Shown here piece by piece: positions 33,665 to 41,873 of a DNA stretch of 64,000 nucleotides (positions within the stretch are counted from its first letter, which is position 1; each line of letters begins with the position of its first letter). Origin of the DNA: DATBLE01 sp963775695 (GTDB lineage Bacteria; Actinomycetota; Thermoleophilia; Gaiellales; Gaiellaceae). The notes beneath the pieces are model-generated. The model saw nothing but the letters and a program-made list of their open reading frames with translations. It had not been told where the DNA came from and did no database searches. The position numbers and the translations under genes are program-made. The stretch is from positions 186,001 through 250,000 of the forward strand of contig CAVZJU010000009.1 in the NCBI GenBank assembly GCA_963775695.1. Reading direction: 5' to 3'.

Positions 33665-34365
33665 CCGTTCGGCAGCCTCGCCGTCCAGCCCGGCGCACCC
33701 TCGGCGCCCATCGCGAATGCGGCGGTCGCATAGGCGTCCGCCGTGGCGAGATCAGGGCCGGTGATCGTGACGGAGAGGACGCCCGTCGGCGGCCGCCGGG
33801 TGTGGGGATCGAGCACGTGCTCGCCGCGTGTGTAGGCGCCGGAGGTGGCGACCGCCAGTTCGGCTCCTTCGACGAGGGCGGCGATCCGGTCGCGTACGAG
33901 CGGGTGCTGGATCCCGACCCGCCAGGTCCGGGCAGGCCGGGCTCCGCCCGCCAGGCGGATGTCGCCGCCCGCGTTGACGGCGAAGTCCCTCGCCCCGGCG
34001 CGGACGAGGATGTCCGCCGCTCGGTCGACCGCCCAGCCCTTGACGAGGCCGGACGGATCGAGCCGGCCGGCCGCGTACGCGTCGAAGTAGCCGTCCGTCT
34101 CGACCTTGAGCTCCCCGCAACGGGCGAGCACGCCCTGCACGTCCGCCGACGTCCCCTCCGCGCGGAGCTCGCCCCGTGCGAGGCGGCTGACCTCGCTGTC
34201 GGGCTTGTAGGTCGAGAACGTCGCGTCGACCGAGCGGAACCAGGCGAACACCTCGTCGAGGGGGGCGTTGTCCAGCCCCTCGTCGCGGAGATCGACGAGG
34301 ATCGGCATGCCCATGATCTGCTCGACCCGGCGGACGCCGGGCAGCGCCTCGGTCGCCGTCGTCAT
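33595..34365 (-). CDS. apbE: FAD:protein FMN transferase (ApbE family)
   Basis: 256 residues from ATG 34365 (TGATG overlap with the FMN-binding gene). Motifs VDATFSTYKPDSEVSRL, DPSGLVKGWAVDRAADIL, VNAGGDIRLAGG and LATADAYATAAFAMG are those of ApbE, which moves FMN from FAD to a Thr/Ser of a target protein. The target is almost certainly the FMN-binding protein in the next gene. The Mg-binding Asp/Thr residues are intact. No lipoprotein signal is present, so it may act inside the cell or with a different export route. Confidence 0.9.
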   Translation of the reverse strand: MTTATEALPGVRRVEQIMGMPILVDLRDEGLDNAPLDEVFAWFRSVDATFSTYKPDSEVSRLARGELRAEGTSADVQGVLARCGELKVETDGYFDAYAAGRLDPSGLVKGWAVDRAADILVRAGARDFAVNAGGDIRLAGGARPARTWRVGIQHPLVRDRIAALVEGAELAVATSGAYTRGEHVLDPHTRRPPTGVLSVTITGPDLATADAYATAAFAMGAEGAPGWTARLPNGYEAMTILAGGHVLSTAGFPRAD

Positions 34366-34793
34366 CACGCCTTCCGCGCCTGGAGGATCGCCGCCTGGAG
34401 CGACTGGACGAACGAGTAGCTGGTGTCGGTCGCGCCCGAGATCAGCTGGACGTTGGCGCTCTGCGCCTGGAGCGCCTCCTGCTTCAGGTACGGCAGCGCC
34501 TGCTGGTTGATGAAGATCGACCGGTCGGTGTGGTTCGGGTAGACCGGCACGCTGATCGAGACGATGCGCCGCTTCACCGTCACCTTCTTCCCGACCGCCG
34601 TCTTCGTCTTGCGCACGGTAATCGATACCTGGAGCGGACCCCAGCGGTCGGTCTCGACCGAGGTACCGAGGAACCGGCGGGTCGTGACGACGACCTTCGG
34701 CTTCACCGTGGAGGCGGTGGCCGCGGCGACGGCGTTCGTCACCGGGAGGGCCAGCGTCAGGGCGCTCAGCGCTGCGGCCGTGTACTTGCGCAT
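34365..34793 (-). CDS. Secreted FMN-binding domain protein (flavinylation substrate)
   Basis: 142 residues from ATG 34793 with AAAGGAG upstream. A Sec signal peptide (ALSALTLALPVTNAVAAA) precedes one FMN-binding domain, whose flavinylation motif SGATDTSYSF near residue 120 carries the Thr expected to receive FMN from ApbE. It probably shuttles electrons outside the membrane between the ferric-reductase-like protein and an acceptor. Confidence 0.9.
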   Translation of the reverse strand: MRKYTAAALSALTLALPVTNAVAAATASTVKPKVVVTTRRFLGTSVETDRWGPLQVSITVRKTKTAVGKKVTVKRRIVSISVPVYPNHTDRSIFINQQALPYLKQEALQAQSANVQLISGATDTSYSFVQSLQAAILQARKA

Positions 34794-34807
34794 GTCGTGC
34801 TCCTTTC

Positions 34808-36202
34808 CTAGAGAGCGAAGCGCTCGGCGTGGATGCGCCGGCGCGGGACTCGGGCTTTCAGGAGGTTGCGGCGGGTCAGGTCGGTGAAGGCCGGCGGTCC
34901 GCAGACGAACACATCTCGGTCGGCCAGGTCCGGCACGAGTTGCCGCAGGTGCTCGGGCGACAGCAGATCGGCGTGACGCTCGTCGCGATGATCTCCGACG
35001 ACCAGGTGCAGCGTCGACCCGAGGCTTCGGAGCTCGTCGAGGAAGAGCGCATCCTCCTCGGATACGACCCGGTAGACAACGATCGCGTCGCCCGTCAGCT
35101 CCTCGAGCAGCGCCCGGATCGGGGTGATGCCGATCCCGCCGGCGACCAGCAACGTCTTCGGGCCTGCGGCTGCGGCGGCTGTGAACGTCCCGAACGGGCC
35201 CTCTGCGACCACTCGCGTCCCGGGAGTGATCTCCCCGACCGTTGCCGTGAAGTCGCCCAGGTCCTTGACGGTGATCCTCATCGAGCCGTTGCCGGCAGCC
35301 GCGGACAACGAGAACGGATGCGCCTTCCACCACCGCCCGCGGCCCAGGAAGCGCCAGAGGAAGAACTGCCCGGGCCGTGCGCCGAGCCGCGCGAGATCGC
35401 GACCGGCGATCTCGAGCGAGACCACGCCGGGCTGCTCCTGCCGGACTGCAGTCACGCGCAGCCGGTGGCGGAAAGCGGCCGCTGCGGGTATCAGCAGCCG
35501 GTAGCAGACGAGCACCGCCAGCGTCGCCAGGTAGAGAGACGTCCAGTAGTCGGCGGCGGCCTGGTCGAGGACGAGCTCGTTCCCGGTCGGGATCTGATGG
35601 AACCAGGCGAGCGCGATGCCGGCGTAGGCGAGCAGGTGGACGGCGTACCACCACTCGTAGCGAAGGCGCCGCTTGACGATCACGAGCGACGTGACGACCA
35701 CCGCAACCAGCAGGAAGGTGCCGATCGTCGCCGTGACCATCCCGGGGTAGATGCCGCCGCCGATCATCGTCGAGAGCTCGGCGAAGAACCCGAGTCGGTC
35801 GAGCTCCGCGTACCCCCAGATGCTCAGCACGACATGCGCGACGACGAGGTCGATGCAGACGTGGCCGTTCCAGCGATGCCAGACAGACAGCCGGTCGAGC
35901 CCGATTGCTCGCTCGAGCGCGGGGATGCGCGCCAGCAGCAGCACCTGAATGAGCGCCAGGTATGCCGAGAGTAGCCCGGTCAGCCGGGCGAGGCTCGTCA
36001 ACAGGTCGCCGGTCGTGTGGACGTCGAGGTTGCCGCCGTGCACCCAGAGCCAGACGACGACGGCGGCGTTGGCACCGAGGAATGCGAGCGCAGCGGCCGC
36101 CCGTGCGCGTTGCCGACGCCGCTCTGCCGCCGCCGTCCGGCACGGCTGGGCGACCAGGCGCATCTGCGACGCGGCTGTTGCCGGCTCGTTCATCGCCCCC
36201 AT
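34808..36202 (-). CDS. Ferric-reductase-like transmembrane flavocytochrome
   Basis: 464 residues from ATG 36202 (or ATG 36193). About six membrane helices with paired His residues (SVWHRWNGHVCIDLVVAHVV and WWYAVHLLAYAGIALAWFHQ) bind two b hemes. The cytosolic half is a ferredoxin-reductase module: FAD site KAHPFSLSAA, NAD site TLLVAGGIGITPIRALLEEL and CGPPAF. It should pass electrons from NAD(P)H across the membrane to the flavinylated protein coded next. The three genes are packed with 14 bases or less between them and form one operon. Confidence 0.9.
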   Translation of the reverse strand: MGAMNEPATAASQMRLVAQPCRTAAAERRRQRARAAAALAFLGANAAVVVWLWVHGGNLDVHTTGDLLTSLARLTGLLSAYLALIQVLLLARIPALERAIGLDRLSVWHRWNGHVCIDLVVAHVVLSIWGYAELDRLGFFAELSTMIGGGIYPGMVTATIGTFLLVAVVVTSLVIVKRRLRYEWWYAVHLLAYAGIALAWFHQIPTGNELVLDQAAADYWTSLYLATLAVLVCYRLLIPAAAAFRHRLRVTAVRQEQPGVVSLEIAGRDLARLGARPGQFFLWRFLGRGRWWKAHPFSLSAAAGNGSMRITVKDLGDFTATVGEITPGTRVVAEGPFGTFTAAAAAGPKTLLVAGGIGITPIRALLEELTGDAIVVYRVVSEEDALFLDELRSLGSTLHLVVGDHRDERHADLLSPEHLRQLVPDLADRDVFVCGPPAFTDLTRRNLLKARVPRRRIHAERFAL

Positions 36203-36320
36203 CAGAACGGGGCGACCTGGGAACCGCCTGAACGCCGCCTGTGAATTTCATGAGAATCGCCGGCTGGTCGGGCGGCCCGAAGTAGAGTTACGCGATGCTG
36301 CCGCGCGCCTCCGCATCCGC

Positions 36321-37217
36321 ATGAGCATGAGCACCGCCCTCGGCCGTCTGGGCCGCGTCGGGGTCTGGAGCAGCGGCGTCCCGAACGAGCCCGCCGCGGC
36401 CGTCCGCGAGGGGCTCGCCGAGCTCGAGGCGCTGGGCTACCCGGCGATCTGGTTCGGCGAGGCGTTCTCGCGCGAGAACCTGTCGACCGCCGCTCTCGCG
36501 CTCTCCTGGACCCGCGACCTGGTCGTCGCCACCGGGATCTCGAACGTCTACGCGCGCGATCCCGCGGCGGCGAACGCCGGTGCGAAGACGCTCGGCGAGG
36601 CCTTCCCGGGACGCTTCGTGCTCGGACTCGGGATCAGCCACGCGCACGCCGTCGAGCTGCGCGGGCAGGAGTACGGCCCGCCGCTCACGACCATGCGTAC
36701 CTACCTCGACGGGATGGAGGCGGCGCCGTACATGGGCCCCGAGCCGACCGACCGCGTTCCTATCGTCCTCGCCGCGCTCGGGCCGAGGATGCTCGACCTG
36801 GCGCGGGACCGCACGGACGGCGCGCATCCGTACTTCGTCCCGCCCGAGCACACCGCGCTGGCCCGCGAGCGGCTTGGCGCCGGCAAGGTGCTCGCACCCG
36901 AGCAGGCCGTGATCCTCACCGACGACGCCGACCGGGCGAGCGACCTCGCTCGCGAGCACGTCGCCTTCTACATGACGGCGCCGAACTACCGGAACAACAT
37001 GCTCCGGCTCGGATTCGAGGAGGCCGACCTCGACGACGGCGGCAGCGAGCGGCTCCGCGACGCGATCGTCGTCTGGGGCGACGAGAACGCGATCCGGGCC
37101 CGCGTCCAGGCCCACCTCGACGCCGGCGCCGACCACGTCTGCATCCAGACGCTCCCGTCGGGCGCGCTCGACCTCGACGCGCTGCGACGGCTGGCGCCGG
37201 TCCTGCTCGAGCTCTGA
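36321..37217 (+). CDS. F420-dependent luciferase-like oxidoreductase
   Basis: 298 residues from ATG 36321 (ATG 36327 also possible). The LLM fold is seen in ALGYPAIWFGEAFSRENL, VVATGISNVYARDP and FVLGLGISHAH; the short version and the VGVWS-type N-terminus match the mycobacterial F420-dependent subgroup. Substrate unknown. A perfect hairpin lies just after the stop. Confidence 0.87.
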   Translation: MSMSTALGRLGRVGVWSSGVPNEPAAAVREGLAELEALGYPAIWFGEAFSRENLSTAALALSWTRDLVVATGISNVYARDPAAANAGAKTLGEAFPGRFVLGLGISHAHAVELRGQEYGPPLTTMRTYLDGMEAAPYMGPEPTDRVPIVLAALGPRMLDLARDRTDGAHPYFVPPEHTALARERLGAGKVLAPEQAVILTDDADRASDLAREHVAFYMTAPNYRNNMLRLGFEEADLDDGGSERLRDAIVVWGDENAIRARVQAHLDAGADHVCIQTLPSGALDLDALRRLAPVLLEL

Positions 37218-37226
37218 GAGAGGGAT

Positions 37227-37272
37227 CGCGGCCGGATCAAGCCTTTCCGGGCTCCCCTGGGATCCGGCCGCG
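37227..37272. terminator. Bidirectional terminator-like hairpin
   Basis: A perfect 12-bp stem (37227-37238 with 37261-37272) lies between the convergent F420-type and Crp/Fnr-type genes. The inner 22 bases can form a small second stem. It may end both transcripts. Confidence 0.6.
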
Positions 37273-37324
37273 CCCCGATCAGGGAGTTCTGCCCGCTGCC
37301 GGCCGGACCCAAACACAGGTAGGC

Positions 37325-37999
37325 CTAGGCGCGGTCGAGCGCCGGGGCGCCTGCGCGGCGGGCGATGTCGACCGGGTCGAGGACCACCGTCCTGCCACGG
37401 GTGAGTCGCAGCGTCCCGCGTTCCTGCTCGGCGCGGAGCACGCGGTTTGCGGTCGCCCGTGACGTGGCCGCGAGCGCTGCGATGTCCTCCTGCGTGAGCG
37501 AGATCGGCGTCCCGGCCGCGGCCTCGCCGTAGTGGCGCACCAGCTCGAGCAGCCGGCGGAGCACTCGCGTCTCCGCCGGTACGAAGATCGCCTCCAGCAG
37601 CCGGTCACTGGCGCTACGGACCCGTGCCGCCAGCAGCTGGACGAGCACCTCGTTCACCTCCGGGTACTCCCGGCGCAGCCGATTGAAGTCGTCGCGAACG
37701 ATGGCCAGCGTCTCCCCGAGCTCGACCGCCGTCACCGTCGTCGAGCGCGGCACCGGGTCGACGAGCGCGAGCTCGCCGAACGCCTCGCCCGGGCCGTGGA
37801 TCGCGACCACGACGCTGTCCGTGCGTTGCGTGACCACGCGCGCCGTGAAGTGTCCCTTCAGGACCAGGTGGAGGCTGTCGGCGGGGTCGCCGCGATGGAA
37901 GACGATCTGGCCGCGGTCGAACCGGCGCCGGCGTCCGACCGCGACAAGCTGCCGTAGCTCGGCCTCGGGCAGCCCGCGGAACAGCTGGGTGTCGATCAC
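37325..37999 (-). CDS. Crp/Fnr-family transcriptional regulator
   Basis: 224 residues from GTG 37999. cNMP-binding domain LFRGLPEAELRQLVAVG, with the cassette GEAFGELALVDPVPRSTTV, and a C-terminal winged helix LTQEDIAALAATSRATANRVL. No Fnr-type Cys cluster is present, so it is more like Crp. A 7-bp inverted repeat at 38009-38045 in front of it could be its own operator. Confidence 0.93.
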   Translation of the reverse strand: MIDTQLFRGLPEAELRQLVAVGRRRRFDRGQIVFHRGDPADSLHLVLKGHFTARVVTQRTDSVVVAIHGPGEAFGELALVDPVPRSTTVTAVELGETLAIVRDDFNRLRREYPEVNEVLVQLLAARVRSASDRLLEAIFVPAETRVLRRLLELVRHYGEAAAGTPISLTQEDIAALAATSRATANRVLRAEQERGTLRLTRGRTVVLDPVDIARRAGAPALDRA

Positions 38000-38008
38000 G
38001 GGCGAACT

Positions 38009-38045
38009 GTCGCCGCCGTCACACGGCGAATGTCACGACGGCGAC
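38009..38045. promoter_or_regulatory. Candidate Crp/Fnr-type operator
   Basis: GTCGCCG (38009-38015) and CGGCGAC (38039-38045) form an inverted repeat, and inside are two copies of GTCAC. The site lies between the divergent Crp/Fnr gene (start 37999) and a small membrane-protein gene (38122). Confidence 0.35.
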
Positions 38046-38121
38046 GGAGGCGGAAGCGCGCGACTCCGGCCGCCGTCTTCTGGGCATGCAGCACGCGACA
38101 GAGGATAGGGGGGAGAGGAAG

Positions 38122-38403
38122 ATGCGTCGCAAACGGCGGAGGATCCGCAGGTGGCTGGTGCTGGCCGCGACCCTCGCGACGCTGGGCATCGCCGCGTCAG
38201 CCTCGGCGATGCCCAGCGGCGACGGCGCCGGGGGGAAGACCATGTTTCCGCAGAGCGCTGCCGGGTTGGGTGACGGCACGAGCAGCTCGACGTGGTGGTA
38301 TGTCGTGATCGCAGCGGTTGTCGTGTTCGGCCTGACGCTCGCCGGGGCCGCGATCATCCGGCGCACCGACCGACTGCGGCGACTCGCGGGGCTGGTGCAC
38401 TAG
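38122..38403 (+). CDS. Small exported single-pass membrane protein
   Basis: 93 residues from ATG 38122, with GAGAGGAAG upstream. A twin-Arg-rich start (MRRKRRRIRRW), a signal-like segment VLAATLATLGIAASASA, a short external loop, and a C-terminal helix VVIAAVVVFGLTLAGAAII with positive tail. Function unknown. It is divergent from the Crp/Fnr gene and followed by a terminator. Confidence 0.7.
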   Translation: MRRKRRRIRRWLVLAATLATLGIAASASAMPSGDGAGGKTMFPQSAAGLGDGTSSSTWWYVVIAAVVVFGLTLAGAAIIRRTDRLRRLAGLVH

Positions 38404-38419
38404 ACGCGGGGAGGGCACG

Positions 38420-38458
38420 CGGGCATCGGGCCTGGGCAAGCGGGCCTGATGCCCGTTT
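38420..38458 (+). terminator. Intrinsic terminator after the small membrane-protein gene
   Basis: CGGGCATCGGG (38420-38430) pairs with CCTGATGCCCG (38445-38455), one mismatch, followed by TTT. It lies 16 bases past the stop. Confidence 0.75.
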
Positions 38459-38526
38459 CGCTACGTACGCGAGGACTGCAGAGTGGTTCGGCGCGGCCGA
38501 TCGAAGTACGATCGCGCTGAGCGGCT

Positions 38527-39744
38527 ATGCCCCCAGGCCCTGGAATCGACGACGGCGGGAGCGCGGCGGCGACTGCGCCGTCGACCGAGGCCGCCGCACG
38601 GCCGACTCCGTTCCGGTTCTACGACAACCGCCAGAAGTACCTGGCCTTCGTCACGACGTGCAACGAGAAGGCAGTGATCGCCGCCCGCTGCGCGGAGGAG
38701 ATCGCGCGCCTGCGGCCCACGCCGCCCGCGCTCGAGCTGTTCGACGCCGGGATGGGGGACGGGACCGTCCTCTCGCGCCTGCTGCGCACGGTGCACGACC
38801 GCTTTCCGACCGTGCCGGTACTCGCGGTCGCGAAGGAGATCAGCCTCGAGGACGTCCGCCTGGGCCTGGAGAAGATCCCCGACCGATTCGTCGAGCACCC
38901 GCACACGGTGCTGGTTGTGACGAACCTCTCCTACGCAGATGCGCCGGCCCTGCTGCCGAGCGACCCCGACGCGGCCGCGAGGCTCAACTGGCAGGAGGTG
39001 GCGCTCGAGGGAGCGTCCGCCCACGACCTGGGCGAGCAGATCGAGAGGCTCGGCCCGCTCCTGGCGTCGGGGTGGGGCACGATCCCGAGCCCCGAGACCG
39101 GCAACCCGATCCCGCAACAGCCGTCGGTGCTCGTCCTCTACCGCCGCGACCACGAGTTCCTGCTCCACGACGTGATCGCCCGTCTCCGCACGCACCAGGC
39201 GTCGTACGACTTCGTGCTGGCGTCGCAGCCGTGGCGAGCGCGCATGGGTGCGGCGTTCAAGGTCGAGAAGATCCTGGCGCCGTTGACCCGGAGCCTGGCG
39301 CCGAATGGGCGTCTGCTCGCTGTGCAGTCGTGGGGGCGCGACCCGGCCGCCGAGATCGTCGAGCGGCTCTGGCCCGGCGAGCGGCCGTTCACCGTCGACC
39401 GGCACGCACTGCTCGGCGCGCTGGGGAGAGCGCTCGGCGACGACGCCGGCGACTACGACCTGACCGACCCGCCCGACGAGGAGGCGGTCTTCCGCTACGA
39501 GATGCACACGCTGCCGTCGGAGATCAGCGACCGCATCGGTACCTCCACGCTCTTCGCCGCCTGGAACGCCGTGATCTACGTCAACCAGATCGAGGACGAG
39601 CGTCTCCAGGAGGCGCTGCTCCAGAGCAGCTACCTCGAGGTGACGCAGGACGTCCTGCAGGAGCACGGAGCGCTCTGGTTCAACGACGAGGCCTTCGTCG
39701 TCGAACGGCGCCGCGGCCCAGGGTCTGACCCCGAAGGGGTCTGA
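38527..39744 (+). CDS. SAM-dependent methyltransferase-like protein
   Basis: 405 residues from ATG 38527; no clear ribosome site. Motif I is LELFDAGMGDGTVLSRLL (about residue 78), with an acidic post-I segment and the motif IV-like VLASQPWRAR. The protein lies outside well-known methyltransferase families, with an insert of about 60 residues. Its last seven residues (GSDPEGV) are coded by a palindromic repeat (39720-39748) that supplies the stop codon, which suggests the repeat inserted at the gene's end. Confidence 0.78.
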   Translation: MPPGPGIDDGGSAAATAPSTEAAARPTPFRFYDNRQKYLAFVTTCNEKAVIAARCAEEIARLRPTPPALELFDAGMGDGTVLSRLLRTVHDRFPTVPVLAVAKEISLEDVRLGLEKIPDRFVEHPHTVLVVTNLSYADAPALLPSDPDAAARLNWQEVALEGASAHDLGEQIERLGPLLASGWGTIPSPETGNPIPQQPSVLVLYRRDHEFLLHDVIARLRTHQASYDFVLASQPWRARMGAAFKVEKILAPLTRSLAPNGRLLAVQSWGRDPAAEIVERLWPGERPFTVDRHALLGALGRALGDDAGDYDLTDPPDEEAVFRYEMHTLPSEISDRIGTSTLFAAWNAVIYVNQIEDERLQEALLQSSYLEVTQDVLQEHGALWFNDEAFVVERRRGPGSDPEGV

Positions 39745-39748
39745 CCCT
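39720..39748. repeat. Palindromic repeat over the methyltransferase stop codon
   Basis: AGGGTCTGACCCC (39720-39732), GAA, GGGGTCTGACCCT (39736-39748) form an imperfect palindrome. GGGTCTGACCCC-type units look like extragenic repeat elements. Confidence 0.7.
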
Positions 39749-39770
39749 GAGGGCTGAGCTCGCTGCGGTT

Positions 39771-39802
39771 CCTGTGGGGACAGTCCCCTGTGGGGACAGT
39801 CC
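39771..39802. repeat. Tandem 16-bp palindromic repeat
   Basis: CCTGTGGGGACAGTCC occurs twice in direct tandem (39771-39786, 39787-39802). Each unit is itself near-palindromic (CTGT-GGGG-ACAG). The second ends exactly where the stop codon of the MetE-like gene begins. Confidence 0.85.
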
Positions 39803-40957
39803 CTAGGACCAGACCCGGCGAGCGACCTCGCCGACCAGTCGGAGCTTCGCCTCCTGCTCCTCGGGCGTCATCGTCCGCGCGATCTCGCCCGAGGCGAAGC
39901 CGCACTGCGGGCTGACCGCCAGGCGGTCGAGCGGCACGTGCTCGGTCGCCTCCTCGATCCGCGCGACCACGTCGTCGGCGTCCTCCAGCGTCCCGTCCTT
40001 CGTCGTCACCAGCCCGAGCACGACCTGGTGGTGGGGGAGGACATCCGCCAGCGGGGCGAAGCCGCCCGCCCGGTCCGAGTCGTACTCGAGCAGCAGCCGG
40101 TCGAGATTCGTCAGCCGCGGGAAGACTTCGCTCGAGATCACCTCGTAGCCCCCGGTCGCCGCCCACATGCCGCCCGGTGCATTGCCGCGGCACATGTGCA
40201 TCGCGCGCGTGACGCCGGCCAGGCCCTCGAAGACCATGTTGTCGAACTCGGCATCGGCGACCAGTTCGTGCGCCATGTCGTGGCCGTGCTCCTCGAAGAC
40301 CGCGCGGTTGCCGGAGTCGATGTGCCACTGCGCGTAGTTGGGCGCGTCGAGCTGGATGTAGTCGCAGCCGAGCTCGACCAGCCGGTCGACGATGTGCTCG
40401 CGCGTCAGGCGGGCGATGTCCTCGATGAAGTCGTCGGATGTCGGGTACGCGTCGGCCGAGTACTCCGGGTGCCAGAAGATCCGGCTCCAGCTCGGCGCCG
40501 GGATCGTGTACTTGGCGCGGGCCTTCGCATTGGCCTTCAGAAACGAGTACTCGTCGCCGACGATGTCGCGCTCGACCTGGAGACGCCGGGTGACGAACGG
40601 CTCCTCGGGCGGCAGGGCCGACGTGTCGGCCGGATCGCCGGCTCCGGTCTTCCAGAGCCCGCGCCAACCCGAAGCGGCGCTCAAGAACTCGAAGCCGCTG
40701 ACCGGCGCCTCGAACAGCGGGTCGTCGACCATCGGGATGAACGCGATCCAGCCCGTCCGGCGGAACTCGCCGTCGGTGATCGCCTGGATCCCCGCGCTCT
40801 CCTGCAGTGCGATCGCCTCGAGGACCGCCTTGTCCTCGAGCGCGTGCAGCTCGTCGGCGTCGAGACTGCCCGTTCGCGCGGCGTCCCTCGCCTCCCGCAG
40901 GTACTCGGGCCGCAGCAAACTGCCGACGACGTCTGCTCTCGCCGGGGTGGTCGCCAT
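39803..40957 (-). CDS. MetE-like (cobalamin-independent methionine synthase C-terminal domain) protein
   Basis: 384 residues from ATG 40957: about half the length of full MetE, with only the catalytic barrel. The zinc ligands are seen as His and Cys in MHMCRGN, Glu in LLLEYDSDRAG and Cys in SPQCGFAS; ITDGEFRR near residue 60 is also typical. Such short paralogues transfer methyl groups between sulfur or related compounds in special pathways, not from methyl-folate as in methionine synthesis. It is divergent from two short-chain dehydrogenases with a 26-base gap, suggesting shared control. Confidence 0.88.
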   Translation of the reverse strand: MATTPARADVVGSLLRPEYLREARDAARTGSLDADELHALEDKAVLEAIALQESAGIQAITDGEFRRTGWIAFIPMVDDPLFEAPVSGFEFLSAASGWRGLWKTGAGDPADTSALPPEEPFVTRRLQVERDIVGDEYSFLKANAKARAKYTIPAPSWSRIFWHPEYSADAYPTSDDFIEDIARLTREHIVDRLVELGCDYIQLDAPNYAQWHIDSGNRAVFEEHGHDMAHELVADAEFDNMVFEGLAGVTRAMHMCRGNAPGGMWAATGGYEVISSEVFPRLTNLDRLLLEYDSDRAGGFAPLADVLPHHQVVLGLVTTKDGTLEDADDVVARIEEATEHVPLDRLAVSPQCGFASGEIARTMTPEEQEAKLRLVGEVARRVWS

Positions 40958-40983
40958 TCCGGCGCGACTATAAGGTCCCGCCC

Positions 40984-41871
40984 GTGCGCGAGGTCGAGGG
41001 CAAGGTCGCGTTCGTCACGGGCGGTGGAAGCGGCGTCGGCCTGGGGATGGCCAGGGCCTTCCTCGGGGCGGGCATGAGAGTGGCGATCGCCGACATCCGG
41101 ACCGACCACCTCGAGGCGGCGACCGCCGAGCTCGGCGGCGACGTGCACGCCATCCAGCTCGACGTGACCGACCGCGCGGCGTTCGCGCGGGCCGCCGACG
41201 AGACCGAACGCGTCTACGGCAACGTGCACGTCCTCTGCAACAACGCCGGCATCAACCTGTTCAACGACATCGCCGACGCGACGTACCAGGACTGGGACTG
41301 GGTGCTCGGCGTCAATCTCGGCGGCGTGATCAACGGCGTGGTCACCTTCGTGCCGAGGATCAAGGCGCACGGTGAGCGCGGACACGTCGTCAACACCGCC
41401 TCGATGGCGGCGTTCGTCGCCGGCCCGGGCGCGGGGATCTACACGACCGCGAAGTTCGCCGTCCACGGCCTCTCCGACGCGCTGCGCTGGACCCTGCTGC
41501 CGCACGGGATCGGCGTCTCCATGGTCTGCCCGGGCCTGGTGAAGAGCAAGATCTACGAGAGCGACCAGATCCGGCCGGCCGCGCTCTCGACCGATACGAC
41601 CCCGGCAGACCCCGCGTTCATGCAGATCCTCCCCGGGCTGCACGAGGCCGGGATGGACCCGGACGAGATCGGCGACAAGGTCCTCGGCGCGATCCGGAAC
41701 AACGATTTCTACGTCTTCACCCATCCCGACCACCGCGACGAGCTGCGCGGGATCTTCGACGAGACGATCGCGGCGTTCCCCGACGAGCCGGTGCCGCCGG
41801 AGCGGCTCGCGGTCGAGGACGGCCGGCGTGCGGGGAAGGCGGCCGCTCTGGCCTCCTGGCCAGGCGACTGA
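40984..41871 (+). CDS. Short-chain dehydrogenase/reductase 1 of a tandem pair
   Basis: 295 residues from GTG 40984. NAD(P) motif TGGGSGVGLGMA, NNAGIN, and the active-site Ser in NTASMAAF with YTTAK. The Asp at the end of the second strand (IADIRTDH) favours NAD. The C-terminal 60 residues (NNDFYVFTHPDHRDELR) are shared with the next gene, so the pair arose by duplication. It oxidises or reduces an alcohol/ketone of unknown nature. Confidence 0.92.
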   Translation: MREVEGKVAFVTGGGSGVGLGMARAFLGAGMRVAIADIRTDHLEAATAELGGDVHAIQLDVTDRAAFARAADETERVYGNVHVLCNNAGINLFNDIADATYQDWDWVLGVNLGGVINGVVTFVPRIKAHGERGHVVNTASMAAFVAGPGAGIYTTAKFAVHGLSDALRWTLLPHGIGVSMVCPGLVKSKIYESDQIRPAALSTDTTPADPAFMQILPGLHEAGMDPDEIGDKVLGAIRNNDFYVFTHPDHRDELRGIFDETIAAFPDEPVPPERLAVEDGRRAGKAAALASWPGD

Positions 41872-41873
41872 CC

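Noticed and set aside
39720..39802. A CRISPR array
   Set aside because: Only two direct repeat units in tandem with no spacers; no cas genes seen.
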